DNA of 64,000 bases from Caulobacter endophyticus (GCF_003116815.1 NZ_QDKQ01000071.1:1-64000), one strand, 5' to 3'; positions 15,284 through 23,769 are shown, counted from the first letter of the stretch. The notes: generated by a model not told the origin, from the sequence alone. Made by a program: numbers and translations.

Positions 15284-15693
15284 TTCAGGGTCACGCCGAT
15301 GTTGCCGCGCGTGGCCTTGGAGTAGGGGCAGGTCTGGTGGGCGGCCTCGACCAGCGCGCGGGCGACGTCGGCGGGCATGCCCGGCAGGCTGACGTTGAGA
15401 CGGGCCTGCAACTGATAGCCCTCGCCCGACTTGCCGAGATCCACTTCGGCGTCGACGGCGACGGCGGCGGGCAGGGTCACGCCTTGGGCGCGGGCGGCCA
15501 GGCCCATGGCGCCGATGAAGCAGGCCGACCAGCCGGCGGCGAACAGCTGCTCGGGGTTGGCGCCGGGGCCGGCGCTTCCGGGCGGCGACAGGCGGACGTC
15601 CAGCTTGCCGTCGTCGCTGCGGGCCGCGCCGTCGCGGCCGCCGGTGACGTGGGTGCGACCGGTGTAGAGGACGGTGTCGATAGCGGTGGTCAT
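15274..15693 (-). CDS. ohr: Organic hydroperoxide resistance protein (Ohr/OsmC family)
   Basis: A 139-residue Ohr. It reduces organic and fatty-acid hydroperoxides with a Cys pair: the peroxidatic Cys in GWSACFIGAM and the resolving Cys in AHQTCPYSKATRGN, both present. Dihydrolipoamide is the usual reductant in this family. The ATG at 15693 has AAGGAG at the right distance, and the longer frame to 15741 runs through the operators. It is divergent from an OhrR-type MarR regulator with three palindromes between them, and heads a leftward operon of seven genes. Confidence 0.95.
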   Translation of the reverse strand: MTTAIDTVLYTGRTHVTGGRDGAARSDDGKLDVRLSPPGSAGPGANPEQLFAAGWSACFIGAMGLAARAQGVTLPAAVAVDAEVDLGKSGEGYQLQARLNVSLPGMPADVARALVEAAHQTCPYSKATRGNIGVTLNLI

Positions 15694-15709
15694 GTCGATC
15701 TCCTTTTCA

Positions 15710-15790
15710 ATCGGATCCGATGTAATCGGTACCGATTCCATAGATCGAAGTTTCGCATATCGTCAACCTTCCGATTTGATCGGATCCGAT
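15710..15790. promoter_or_regulatory. Three ATCGGNNCCGAT palindromes between ohr and ohrR
   Basis: Perfect 12-bp palindromes occur at 15710-15721 (ATCGGATCCGAT), 15725-15736 (ATCGGTACCGAT) and 15779-15790 (ATCGGATCCGAT). The first two are centred 15 bases apart on the ohr side; the third is 54 bases away on the regulator side. This is the arrangement expected for MarR/OhrR dimers repressing both divergent promoters. Confidence 0.75.
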
Positions 15791-15846
15791 TTATATTTGT
15801 CTCGAACCGCCGCCAACCGCCCGCGGCGCCCGAACGCAAGGCTCTG

Positions 15847-16305
15847 ATGACGACCTCAGCTCCGCCCGCCAAAGCCCCCAGGCTCGCCGACTTCCTGTGC
15901 TTCGCCGTCTATTCGGCGAACCTCGCCTATGGCCGCGCCTACAAGCCGATCCTCGACGAACTGGGCGTGACCTACACCCAGTGGATCATCATCGTGGCGC
16001 TGTGGGAGGAGGACGGCCAGAGCGTGAAGAGCCTGGGCGACAAGCTCTTCCTCGAGAGCAACACCCTGACCCCGATCCTCAAGAAGCTGGAGAGCCTTGG
16101 CTTCCTGCAGCGCCGCCGCGATCCGGCCGACGAGCGGCAGGTGATCATCAGCCTGACGCAGGCCGGCCGCGACCTGCGCGAAAAGGGCGGCCAGCGGACC
16201 CTGGTCAAGGCCACGGGCCTGGAGCCCGACGAGTTCCGTCAGGTGCAGAAGACCATCACCCGCGTGCGCGACAACCTGATCGCGCACGTGGCCAACGACG
16301 CGTGA
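15847..16305 (+). CDS. ohrR: MarR family redox regulator, OhrR type
   Basis: A 152-residue winged-helix MarR protein. The N-terminal ADFLCFAVYSANLAYGRAYKP carries the reactive Cys found in OhrR, which is oxidised by organic hydroperoxides to release DNA. The wing-helix segment is LFLESNTLTPILKKLESLG followed by RRRDPADERQV. Being divergent from ohr with three palindromes in the spacer supports the OhrR assignment. The ATG at 15847 aligns with the family N-terminus; the much longer upstream open frame runs antisense through the Ohr gene. Confidence 0.92.
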   Translation: MTTSAPPAKAPRLADFLCFAVYSANLAYGRAYKPILDELGVTYTQWIIIVALWEEDGQSVKSLGDKLFLESNTLTPILKKLESLGFLQRRRDPADERQVIISLTQAGRDLREKGGQRTLVKATGLEPDEFRQVQKTITRVRDNLIAHVANDA

Positions 16306-16407
16306 CGCGAGATGCTCCCCTTCGGAAGAGCATCCTGGCGCTCGCGTTGCGGGCGTCGGTGAAGCTTGGTATCGGTTGAAACGTTCGTTTGAACCTGTGA
16401 GCCATGC

Positions 16408-17172
16408 ATGTTCCGCTTCGCCACCTCCGACGACCTGTTGATCGCCTGCCATGAATGGGGCGACGACGCCGCGCGGCCGCCGGTGGTGCTTCATCACGGT
16501 TTCTCGGCCAGCGGGCCGATCAACTGGAAGGCGCCGGGAATCGTCGACGCCCTGGTCAGCGCCGGCCGGCGGGTCATCGCGATCGACGCCCGCGGCCACG
16601 GCGCATCGGACAAGCCGCACGACCCGGCCTTTTACGGCGAAGCGCGTATGGCCAGGGACGTGGCCGAACTGATCGACCATCTGGGCGTCCCGGCGATCGA
16701 TCTGGCCGGCTATTCCATGGGGGCGATCGTCGCCTTGATCTGCGCCAGCCAGGAGCCGCGCGTGCGGCGCCTGGTGATCGGCGGGGTGGGGGAGGGCGTG
16801 GTGACTGCCGGAGGCGTCGACACCCGTCACGTGCCCAATGCGGCTATCGTACAGGCGCTGCTGACCGACGACGTCTCGATGATCGAGCATCCGGCCGCCG
16901 TGCCGTTTCGCCTGTTCGCCGACGCGATCGGCGCGGACCGCAAGGCCCTGGCGGCCCAGGCCAGCGTCGTCCACGCCCAGCCCATCCCTATGGACCGGAT
17001 CACGGCGCCGACCCTGGTGATCGCCGGGGACGACGATCCGCTGGCGGTGCATCCCGAGCGGCTGGCGGCTGCGATACCTGGCGCGACCTCGCAGCTGGTC
17101 GGCGGGGACCATCGCTCGGCCGTGGCGGCGCCGGCCTTCGCCCGGGCGATCGTCGAGTTCCTGGCCGCCTAA
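16408..17172 (+). CDS. Alpha/beta hydrolase
   Basis: A 254-residue cytoplasmic alpha/beta hydrolase. The oxyanion loop is VVLHHGFSASG, the nucleophile elbow is GYSMGA (Ser103), the acid is in AGDDDPLAV, and the His is in GGDHRSAV. It belongs to the large MhpC/pimeloyl-ester-like group and the substrate is not predictable. It is monocistronic and convergent with dctD, whose stop overlaps its stop by 4 bases. No clear ribosome site precedes the ATG. Confidence 0.88.
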   Translation: MFRFATSDDLLIACHEWGDDAARPPVVLHHGFSASGPINWKAPGIVDALVSAGRRVIAIDARGHGASDKPHDPAFYGEARMARDVAELIDHLGVPAIDLAGYSMGAIVALICASQEPRVRRLVIGGVGEGVVTAGGVDTRHVPNAAIVQALLTDDVSMIEHPAAVPFRLFADAIGADRKALAAQASVVHAQPIPMDRITAPTLVIAGDDDPLAVHPERLAAAIPGATSQLVGGDHRSAVAAPAFARAIVEFLAA

Positions 17173-18509
17173 ACCTTGCCCGGCCGGTAGCGGTCGATCT
17201 CGATGCCGTGGCGGCGCAGCTTGTCGTAGAAGGTCTTGCGCGGTGTCTGCAGCAGCGTCATGGCCGTGCGGGCGTCGCCGCCGCAGGCCGCCAGGGTCTC
17301 GCGGATGACCATCGCCTCGTAGCGGCCGGTGCGGTCGGCCAGGCTCTCGGCCGGTCCTTGCGCCGCGCCGTCGTCGGCGATCACGGCCGAGGGCAGGCCC
17401 AGGGCCACGCGCTCGGCGTAGTGGGCCAGCTCCCGCACATTGCCCGGCCAGTCGTGGCCCAGGAGGTGGTCGCGGATCGTCGCCGTCAGCCGCGGCGCGG
17501 GCCTGCGCAGCCGCGCGGCGGCCTCGGCCAGGAAGTGGCCGAACAGCGTCGGCACGTCCTCGCGCCGCTCGCGCAGGGGCGGCACCACCAGGGTGACGAC
17601 GTTGAGGCGGTAGTAGAGGTCGGCGCGGAAGGCGCCGTCGCGCACGGCCTTCGCCAAGTCGATCTTGCTGGCGGCGATGATCCGCAGGTCGAGGTGACGG
17701 GGCTCGGCCGCGCCGACGGGCCAGATCTCGCGTTCCTCGACCACCCGCAGCAGCTTGGCCTGCATGGTCGGCGACAGGCCCTCGATCTCGTCGAGGAACA
17801 GCACGCCCCGATCGGCCCGCTCGATGCGGCCGGTGCTGGGACGAGCCGCGCCGCCGGCCGCGCCGAACAGTTCGGTCTCGAACACCGCCTCGGGGAGGGC
17901 CGCGCAGTTGACCGTCACCATCGGCCGGCCCTTGCGCGCGCCGCCGCGATGCAGGGCGTGGGCGACAAGACCCTTGCCGGCCCCGGTTTCGCCCTGGATC
18001 AGCACGTCGACCTCGGCCTCGGCCAGCTGGGCGATGGTGGCGCGCAGGCGCTGCATCACCGGCGTGTCGCCCAGCAGCGGCGAGCCGCCGCCGGCCTGGG
18101 CGGCGGCCTCCAGGCGGCGGTTGTCGAGCACCAGGCCGCGTTTCTCGACCGCCCGGGCCAGGGCGGCGGTCAGCCGCTCCATCGGGAAGGGTTTGGAGAC
18201 GAAGTCGTAGACCCCGTCCTGCAGGGCGGCCACGGCCATGGCCACGTCGCCGTGGCCGGTGATCAGCAGCACCGGGATATCAGGGTCGACGGCCTGGATG
18301 CGCTCGAACAGCGCCAGGCCGTCCATGCCCGGCATGCGCACGTCCGAGACCACGGCGCCTTCGAAGTCGCGCGACAGGGCCTTCAGCGCCGCCGGGGCGT
18401 TGTCGAAGGCCGCGACCTCGAAGCCGCGCAGCTCCAGCCCCTGGGCCACCGCGCCGCGCAGGGCGTCGTCGTCGTCGACGAGCAGGATCTTGCCGGCCGG
18501 GGCGTTCAT
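17169..18509 (-). CDS. dctD: DctD-like NtrC-family response regulator lacking GAFTGA
   Basis: A 446-residue regulator: receiver (phospho-acceptor Asp56 in VVSDVRMPGMDG), AAA+ domain (Walker A GETGAGKG near residue 172, Walker B FLDEIEGLS) and a C-terminal Fis-type helix-turn-helix (AMTLLQTPRKTFYDKLRRHG). The sigma-54-contact loop, normally GAFTGA after ELFG, is replaced by ELFGAAGGAARPSTGRIE. The stop of dctB overlaps this start by 4 bases, giving a kinase-regulator pair. The context next to dctA supports C4-dicarboxylate control, but the loop change questions conventional sigma-54 activation. Confidence 0.88.
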   Translation of the reverse strand: MNAPAGKILLVDDDDALRGAVAQGLELRGFEVAAFDNAPAALKALSRDFEGAVVSDVRMPGMDGLALFERIQAVDPDIPVLLITGHGDVAMAVAALQDGVYDFVSKPFPMERLTAALARAVEKRGLVLDNRRLEAAAQAGGGSPLLGDTPVMQRLRATIAQLAEAEVDVLIQGETGAGKGLVAHALHRGGARKGRPMVTVNCAALPEAVFETELFGAAGGAARPSTGRIERADRGVLFLDEIEGLSPTMQAKLLRVVEEREIWPVGAAEPRHLDLRIIAASKIDLAKAVRDGAFRADLYYRLNVVTLVVPPLRERREDVPTLFGHFLAEAAARLRRPAPRLTATIRDHLLGHDWPGNVRELAHYAERVALGLPSAVIADDGAAQGPAESLADRTGRYEAMVIRETLAACGGDARTAMTLLQTPRKTFYDKLRRHGIEIDRYRPGKV

Positions 18510-20359
18510 GGGACGGCCTTGCGCAGGGTCAGGGTGAAGGTCGCGCCGGCGCCGGGCGCCGAGGCGGCCGCGAGCTCGCCGCCGAAGCCGGCGGCGATGT
18601 CGTGGGCGATCACCAGACCAAGGCCCAGGCCTCGGGGCTTAGTGGTCAGGAACGGCGTGAACAGGGCTCGCTCGACCTCGGGCGCCAGGCCAGGACCGTT
18701 GTCGGCGACGCTGATTTGCACCACGTCGTCTATTTCGCTGACGGTCAGGGTGACGACCCCGTCGGCGCGGTCCTCCACCGCCTCGAAGGCGTTCTGCAGC
18801 AGGTTGACCAGCACCTGCTCAAGCCGCACCCGCTCGCCCAGCACGGCCAGGCCGGGCGTTTCGCCGTTGCGGACGAGGCGGGCCTGCTGGCGGCGCGAGC
18901 GGCTGGCGGTCAGCAGCACCGAGCCGTCGATCGCCTCGCTGACCAGGGTCGGCTCTACCCGGCCGTCGGCCTTGCGCGAGAAGGCGCGCAGCTCGTCGGT
19001 GATACGGCCGATGCGCTCGGTCATGGCGGCGATGGCGCTCAGATTCTCGCCGGCCGCCTCGGGCTTGCCGCGCGCGATCAGCAGCAGGCCGTTGTCGGCG
19101 TTGGCGCGGATGGCGGCGACTGGCTGGTTGATCTCGTGGGCCACGCCGGCGGCGATCTGGCCCAGCGAGGCCAGCTTGTTGGCCTGCACCAGGTCGGCCT
19201 GCAGCGAGCGCAGGCGGGTCTCGGCGCGCTGGCGCTCGTCGACTTCGTGCGAGAGGGCTCGGTTGGCCTCCGTCAGCTCCTTGGTCCGCGCCTCGACGCG
19301 ACGCTCCAGTTCCAGCCGGGTCTCGCGGTCGCGCAGGGCGGCCAATTGGATGCGTCGGCGCCGCACCCATAGCCACAGCAAGGCCGCGCTCAGCAGGGTC
19401 CAGACCAGGGTGGTGATCCAGCGGGCGGCGTCGGCCGCCTGGTCGGCGGGGGCGGCAGGGCTCAGCAGGTGCAGGGTCCAGCCGGGCGCGACGTCGGCGA
19501 GGCGGGTCTCGATCTGGCGGCCAGGCTGGGCCTCGTCGGTGCGGCTCACGCCGTCGCCGCGCCGTTCGCGCAGGGGCAGGGGATCGAAGGTCGCCTGGCC
19601 GTACTGGCCCTGGGCGCGCAGGGTTTCGCGAGCGGCCGCCGACAGCGGCGTGCGGGCAAGGAAGCGCCATTGCGGTTCGCTGGTGATTAGCACCAGGCCC
19701 TTGCTGTCGACGACGAAGGCCGGCTCGCCGATCGCCCGCCAGGCGGCCTCGACGGCGTCGAACTCCAGCTTCACGACTACGACGCCCAGCGGACCGTCCG
19801 GGCCGTCGACGCGGCGGGCCAGATAGAGGCCTGGTTTGTGGCTGACCGTGCCCAGGGCGAACTGCTCGGCGTAGCCGCTGCGCAGGGCCTGCGCGAAATA
19901 GGGCCGGAAGCCGTAGTTCGAGCCGAGGAAGCTGGTTGGCTGGCGCCAGTTGCTGGCCGCGGCGGTAAAGCCGTCGGCGGCGACCACATAGATCACCGCC
20001 GCCCGGGTCTGGGCGCCCAGAACCTCGAGCTTGCGCGAGAGGGCGTCCAGCCGGCGCGGGTCGCGGGTGGTCAGCGCGGTTTCCAGGTCGGCGTCGTCGG
20101 CCAGCACCAGGGGCAGGGCGCGCTGCTTGTCGAGCTCGCTGCGCAGCACCGCCGCGTGCAGGGCGGCCGAGGCATTGGCGCGCGCCCGCAGGCCGGTCAT
20201 AGCCCGATCGTGCATCAGGGCGCCGACCGCCTGCACCAGGACCGCGCCGATCAACGTGGCCGCCAGGGCGAACACCGCCAGCCCTCGGCGCGATATGGTC
20301 CGGACCGATGGGGCCGGCGGTTCGTCCAGGATCGGATCGGCTTGTGTCATATTCCACAC
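18506..20359 (-). CDS. dctB: DctB-like C4-dicarboxylate sensor histidine kinase
   Basis: A 617-residue membrane kinase. A first membrane helix is near residue 25-48 (GLAVFALAATLIGAVLVQAVG), then a periplasmic double-Cache sensor (residues about 50-310) with VVAADGFTAAASNW and NYGFRPYFAQAL typical of DctB. A second helix and coiled coil lead to the H-box GVAHEINQPVAAIRANADN (His near residue 407). The ATPase has N-box LLQNAFEA, then ADNGPGL and GLGLGLVIAHDI. It is coupled to dctD by a 4-base overlap and divergent from dctA across about 196 bases. It most likely senses succinate, malate or fumarate together with DctA. Confidence 0.92.
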   Translation of the reverse strand: MWNMTQADPILDEPPAPSVRTISRRGLAVFALAATLIGAVLVQAVGALMHDRAMTGLRARANASAALHAAVLRSELDKQRALPLVLADDADLETALTTRDPRRLDALSRKLEVLGAQTRAAVIYVVAADGFTAAASNWRQPTSFLGSNYGFRPYFAQALRSGYAEQFALGTVSHKPGLYLARRVDGPDGPLGVVVVKLEFDAVEAAWRAIGEPAFVVDSKGLVLITSEPQWRFLARTPLSAAARETLRAQGQYGQATFDPLPLRERRGDGVSRTDEAQPGRQIETRLADVAPGWTLHLLSPAAPADQAADAARWITTLVWTLLSAALLWLWVRRRRIQLAALRDRETRLELERRVEARTKELTEANRALSHEVDERQRAETRLRSLQADLVQANKLASLGQIAAGVAHEINQPVAAIRANADNGLLLIARGKPEAAGENLSAIAAMTERIGRITDELRAFSRKADGRVEPTLVSEAIDGSVLLTASRSRRQQARLVRNGETPGLAVLGERVRLEQVLVNLLQNAFEAVEDRADGVVTLTVSEIDDVVQISVADNGPGLAPEVERALFTPFLTTKPRGLGLGLVIAHDIAAGFGGELAAASAPGAGATFTLTLRKAVP

Positions 20360-20555
20360 AAAGACGGTTCAGGCTGAGCGAAATGTGACACGGCAGTAGG
20401 CGCCGTGGCGAGGCCGATTTTAGATTTTCCCTAGAACATTCATCGTCTTGAGCTAGATTCTCGAAAACGAGTCCCGGTGGCGGGGAATTCCCGCACTCTT
20501 GGACCAAGCGCCCGACCTGCAAGGACGCGCGAGGAAACGAGCCAGGAGCCGCCCA
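20360..20555. other. dctB/dctA divergent regulatory spacer
   Basis: The spacer should contain the dctA promoter. I looked for a sigma-54 -24/-12 pair (TGGCAC-N5-TTGCA) and found none with correct spacing. A perfect GGGAATTCCC palindrome is at 20483-20492, 64 bases before the dctA ATG, and may be an operator. Confidence 0.4.
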
Positions 20556-21890
20556 ATGATCCCGCAGACGACCGCCGCCGGTGCGCCGCCGCCTCGTCCA
20601 GGCCCGTGGTACACCCACCTCTACGTCCAGGTGCTGGTCGCCATCGTCGCCGGGGCTCTGATCGGTCACTTCTGGCCCAAGTTCGGCGCCGACCTGAAGC
20701 CGCTGGGCGACGCCTTCATCAAGCTGGTGAAGATGGTCATCGCCCCGGTGATCTTCCTGACCGTCGTCACCGGCATCGCCGGCATGCGTGACCTGGGCCG
20801 GTTCGGGCGCGTTGCGCTGAAGGCCTTCGCCTATTTCCTGACCTTCTCGACCCTGGCCCTGATCATCGGCCTGATCGTCGCCAACGTCGTCCAGCCGGGC
20901 GCGGGCATGAACGTCGACCCGGCCACCCTGCACAGCGACAAGATCGCCGACTACGCGGCGAAAGCCCACGAGAGCACGATCGTCGGCTTCCTGCTGCACA
21001 TAATCCCCAGCACCGTGGTCAGCGCCTTCGCCGAGGGCGAGATCCTGCAGGTGCTGTTCTTCTCGGTGACGTTCGGTATCGCCCTGGCCCTGGTGGGCGA
21101 TCGCGGCCAGCCGGTCGTCGACATGCTTGAGGCGATCTCCATCGCCTTCTTCAAGCTGGTGGCCATCCTGATGAAGGCCGCCCCGATCGGCGCCTTCGGC
21201 GCTTTCGCCTTCACCATCGGCAAGTACGGCATCGGCTCGGTGATCAACCTGGCCGCCCTGGTCGGCACCTTCTACGCCACCTCGGCGATCTTCGTGCTGG
21301 TGGTGCTGGGGGCCGTGGCCCGGGTCAACGGCTTCTCGATCCTAAAGCTGCTGCGCTACCTCAAGAGCGAGCTTCTGCTGGTGCTGGGCACCAGCTCTTC
21401 GGAATCGGCCCTGCCCAGCCTGATGGAAAAGATGGAAAAGGCCGGCTGCGCCAAGCCGGTGGTCGGTCTCGTCGTTCCGCTGGGCTACTCGTTCAATCTG
21501 GACGGCACCAACATCTACATGACCCTGGCGGCGCTGTTCATCGCTCAGGCCACCGGCGTGCACCTGTCGCTGGGCGATCAGCTGGCCCTGCTTGGCGTGG
21601 CCATGCTGTCGTCAAAGGGCGCGGCGGGCGTCACCGGCGCGGGCTTCATCACCCTGGCGGCAACGCTGTCGGTGGTGCCCAGCGTCCCCGTGGCCGGCAT
21701 GGCCCTGATCCTCGGCGTCGACCGCTTCATGAGCGAGTGCCGCTCGCTGACGAACTTCATCGGCAACGCCGTCGCCACCGTCGTCGTCGCCCGTTGGGAC
21801 AAGGCGCTCGACAAGGACGCCCTGGACGCCGCCCTGGCTGGCCGCGCGACGCCGGTCGATCCCGAGCCGCTGCCCGCGCCAGCCGAGTAG
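20556..21890 (+). CDS. dctA: C4-dicarboxylate/proton symporter DctA
   Basis: A 444-residue DAACS-family inner-membrane carrier for succinate, fumarate and malate. Eight transmembrane helices and two re-entrant loops are expected. The Ser-rich hairpin loop LVLGTSSSESALPSLMEKME and the helix-7 motif PLGYSFNLDGTNIYMTLA, both hallmarks of the family, are present. The start at 20556 has AGGAG upstream; a longer frame from 20499 adds a charged, unlikely N-terminus. It is divergent from dctB/dctD. Confidence 0.95.
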   Translation: MIPQTTAAGAPPPRPGPWYTHLYVQVLVAIVAGALIGHFWPKFGADLKPLGDAFIKLVKMVIAPVIFLTVVTGIAGMRDLGRFGRVALKAFAYFLTFSTLALIIGLIVANVVQPGAGMNVDPATLHSDKIADYAAKAHESTIVGFLLHIIPSTVVSAFAEGEILQVLFFSVTFGIALALVGDRGQPVVDMLEAISIAFFKLVAILMKAAPIGAFGAFAFTIGKYGIGSVINLAALVGTFYATSAIFVLVVLGAVARVNGFSILKLLRYLKSELLLVLGTSSSESALPSLMEKMEKAGCAKPVVGLVVPLGYSFNLDGTNIYMTLAALFIAQATGVHLSLGDQLALLGVAMLSSKGAAGVTGAGFITLAATLSVVPSVPVAGMALILGVDRFMSECRSLTNFIGNAVATVVVARWDKALDKDALDAALAGRATPVDPEPLPAPAE

Positions 21891-21980
21891 GCCTCTCCAC
21901 CGTCCCGTGGTCGAGGCCGCCCGCGCGGCGACCTTTCATCTGGCGCCCCTAAAGCCATGTCCGCCTGAGCGGGAGCCTGA

Positions 21981-22073
21981 ACCCGGGCCAGGATCGACAG
22001 CCGGCCGAGCGCGGGCGTGCAGCTGGGCGCCGACGTCACGGTCGCCCAGGCCCGCCTGCAGCTGAAGTTCTGA
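21981..22073 (+). pseudogene. Possible C-terminal remnant of an outer-membrane beta-barrel gene
   Basis: A 30-residue open stretch without a start, ending GADVTVAQARLQLKF-stop. A terminal Phe with alternating hydrophobic residues is the C-terminal beta-strand signature of outer-membrane proteins. It has an in-frame stop just upstream and overlaps the end of the convergent hydrolase gene, so if real it is a decayed fragment. The evidence is short and could be chance. Confidence 0.22.
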
Positions 22074-23058
22074 GCGCCGTCCGCAGGAAGTCGATCGTCT
22101 GGCGCACCGCGGCCGTCGCGGGCGGCGTGTCGCGCAGGGCTTCCAGCACCATGAAGTCGTGGATGGCCCCGATCAGCCGCAGGGCCGTGACCTCGACCCC
22201 GGCTCGCATCAGCTTGCGGGCATAGGCTTCGGCGTCGTCGCGGGTGACGTCGGCCTCGGCGGTGATCACGAGGGTCGGGGGCAGGCCGGTCAGGCGCCGC
22301 AAAGGCGTGTCGAGCACGAAGGCCTGCGTTTCTCCGTCCGCCGTCGCCCCCAGGCAGTCCTCGAAATAGCGCAGGTCGTCGGCCGTGGGGCCGGGGCCTT
22401 CGGCGAAGGCCAGGCTCGAGGGGCTCTGGCCGACGGGCGCGGTGATCGGGCACAGCAGGGCCTGGCCGGCAAGCGCGGGACCGTCGGCGATCGCAAGCCT
22501 GAGAGTCAAGGCCGCGGCTATCGCGCCGCCCGCACCGTCGCCAGCTAGCGCGATACGGCTGGCGTCCAGGTTCAGGCTGGCCGCGCGCTCGACGAGCGCG
22601 ATCAGCGCGGCGTGGGCCTGCTCGATCTGGGCGGGATGCCGGGCCTCGGGCGCCAGGGCGTAGCCGACATGAGCGACGGCCGCGCGAGCGCCGAGCGCCA
22701 GGCTTCGCATCAGCCGCTCGTGCGTGCCCGCGCCGCCCATGATCCAGCCGCCGCCGTGCAGGTAAAGCACGACCGGCAGCGGACTCTCTTCGCCCGGCGG
22801 GCGCAGGATGCGGATCGGCAGGCGCTCGCCGCCGGCCAGGTGCAGGACAAAGTCGACGGCCGCGATCTCCGGCAGGTCGGACTGCGGCGCCTGGGCCTGT
22901 GCGAAGGCCGAGCGCACAGCGTCGAGCGGCTGGTCGCGCAGGGCGGCGGGCCGGCGGTCCAGGCGGTCGTCGACGAACTGCTGGGTGGCGGGGTCGAGCA
23001 CCGGATGGGCCGAGGCGGGCGTCAGCACCGGGGTGGCTGCGAGGTCGTTGCGGGACAA
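22036..23058 (-). CDS. HSL-family alpha/beta hydrolase with nucleophile Ser replaced by Gly
   Basis: A 340-residue protein of the hormone-sensitive lipase group. The oxyanion motif HGGGW (residues 101-105) is present. The nucleophile elbow, normally GDSAGG, reads GDGAGG with Gly175 encoded by GGT. The likely acid (Asp in ADVTRDDAEAYA) and the His in GAIHDF remain. If the sequence is correct the enzyme cannot act as a Ser esterase and may be a pseudoenzyme or bind ligand. It follows the AraC-type regulator gene by 11 bases, so regulator and hydrolase form one transcription unit. Confidence 0.85.
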   Translation of the reverse strand: MSRNDLAATPVLTPASAHPVLDPATQQFVDDRLDRRPAALRDQPLDAVRSAFAQAQAPQSDLPEIAAVDFVLHLAGGERLPIRILRPPGEESPLPVVLYLHGGGWIMGGAGTHERLMRSLALGARAAVAHVGYALAPEARHPAQIEQAHAALIALVERAASLNLDASRIALAGDGAGGAIAAALTLRLAIADGPALAGQALLCPITAPVGQSPSSLAFAEGPGPTADDLRYFEDCLGATADGETQAFVLDTPLRRLTGLPPTLVITAEADVTRDDAEAYARKLMRAGVEVTALRLIGAIHDFMVLEALRDTPPATAAVRQTIDFLRTALRTSAAGGPGRP

Positions 23059-23069
23059 GGCGAGGGTCC

Positions 23070-23669
23070 TCAGGCGAAGGCCGCGTCGGCGGCGGCGATG
23101 GACGGCTCCTGTCCGCGCTGGTGCAGGCGCCGCCAGGCCAGCGGGCTGGTCTCGAAGGCGCGGCGGAAGCGGTTGGAAAAGTGGGCCTGGTCGGCGAAGC
23201 CGCAGGCGGCCGCGATCTGGCCCAGCGGCTCGTTGGTCTCGATCATCATCTGGCGGGCGCGGTCCAGACGGCGCTGGATGATGTGTTCGCGGGCCCCGCC
23301 GCCGTAGCTGACCGCGAAGGCGCGCGAGAAGTGGCTGACGCTGAGGCGGACCAGGGCGGCGAGGTCCGACACCTTCACCGGGGCGTCCAGATGGGCGGCC
23401 AGATGGGCGTCGACGCGACGCACCTGCCAGGGCGCCAAGCCGCCGGTCAACGGCATGGGGCGGACGCCGTCCAGCAGGCGCTTGCCCTCGCGCTGCACCA
23501 GTTCGACCGCCTCGCGCACTCGACGTTCGGCGGCGAGGCGATCCTGACGGGCGGCGGCCCGGGCGTCGGCCAGAAGGCCGGCGATCAGCTCGGGCAGGGC
23601 GCCGGCGTCCAGGTCGATCACGTGATCGAAGCCGGCGACAGCGGCGGGGGTCATGGGTTCGAGGGACAT
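23070..23669 (-). CDS. AraC family transcriptional regulator
   Basis: A 199-residue protein. The C-terminal two helix-turn-helix region starts near residue 100: KVSDLAALVRLSVSHFSRAF, then LGQIAAACGFADQAHFSNRFRR, the AraC signature. The N-terminal ~80 residues are helical and lack the usual cupin ligand domain. The ATG at 23669 has AAGGA upstream. It is followed by the HSL-type hydrolase in the same transcription unit. Two direct GTTAAGCG repeats 20 bases apart lie upstream and may be its own operators. Confidence 0.88.
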   Translation of the reverse strand: MSLEPMTPAAVAGFDHVIDLDAGALPELIAGLLADARAAARQDRLAAERRVREAVELVQREGKRLLDGVRPMPLTGGLAPWQVRRVDAHLAAHLDAPVKVSDLAALVRLSVSHFSRAFAVSYGGGAREHIIQRRLDRARQMMIETNEPLGQIAAACGFADQAHFSNRFRRAFETSPLAWRRLHQRGQEPSIAAADAAFA

Positions 23670-23741
23670 GGCTGCGTTCCTTTCAGCGCCGGCTGGCCGC
23701 CGGTGTGAAAGCACGATGCCAAGGTCCCCCGCCGAGCGTGA

Positions 23742-23769
23742 GTTAAGCGTTGTGTAGAGTTGTTAAGCG
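23742..23769. promoter_or_regulatory. Phased direct repeats upstream of the AraC gene
   Basis: GTTAAGCG occurs at 23742-23749 and 23762-23769, exactly 20 bases apart, 73-100 bases before the AraC start codon. Direct repeats about two helical turns apart are the usual layout of AraC-family sites. Confidence 0.4.

Noticed and set aside
20467..20500. Sigma-54 promoter for dctA around TGGCGGGGAATTCCCGCA
   Set aside because: The GG-to-GC distance is 14 bases instead of the required 12, so it does not fit a -24/-12 promoter. I kept only the GGGAATTCCC palindrome.
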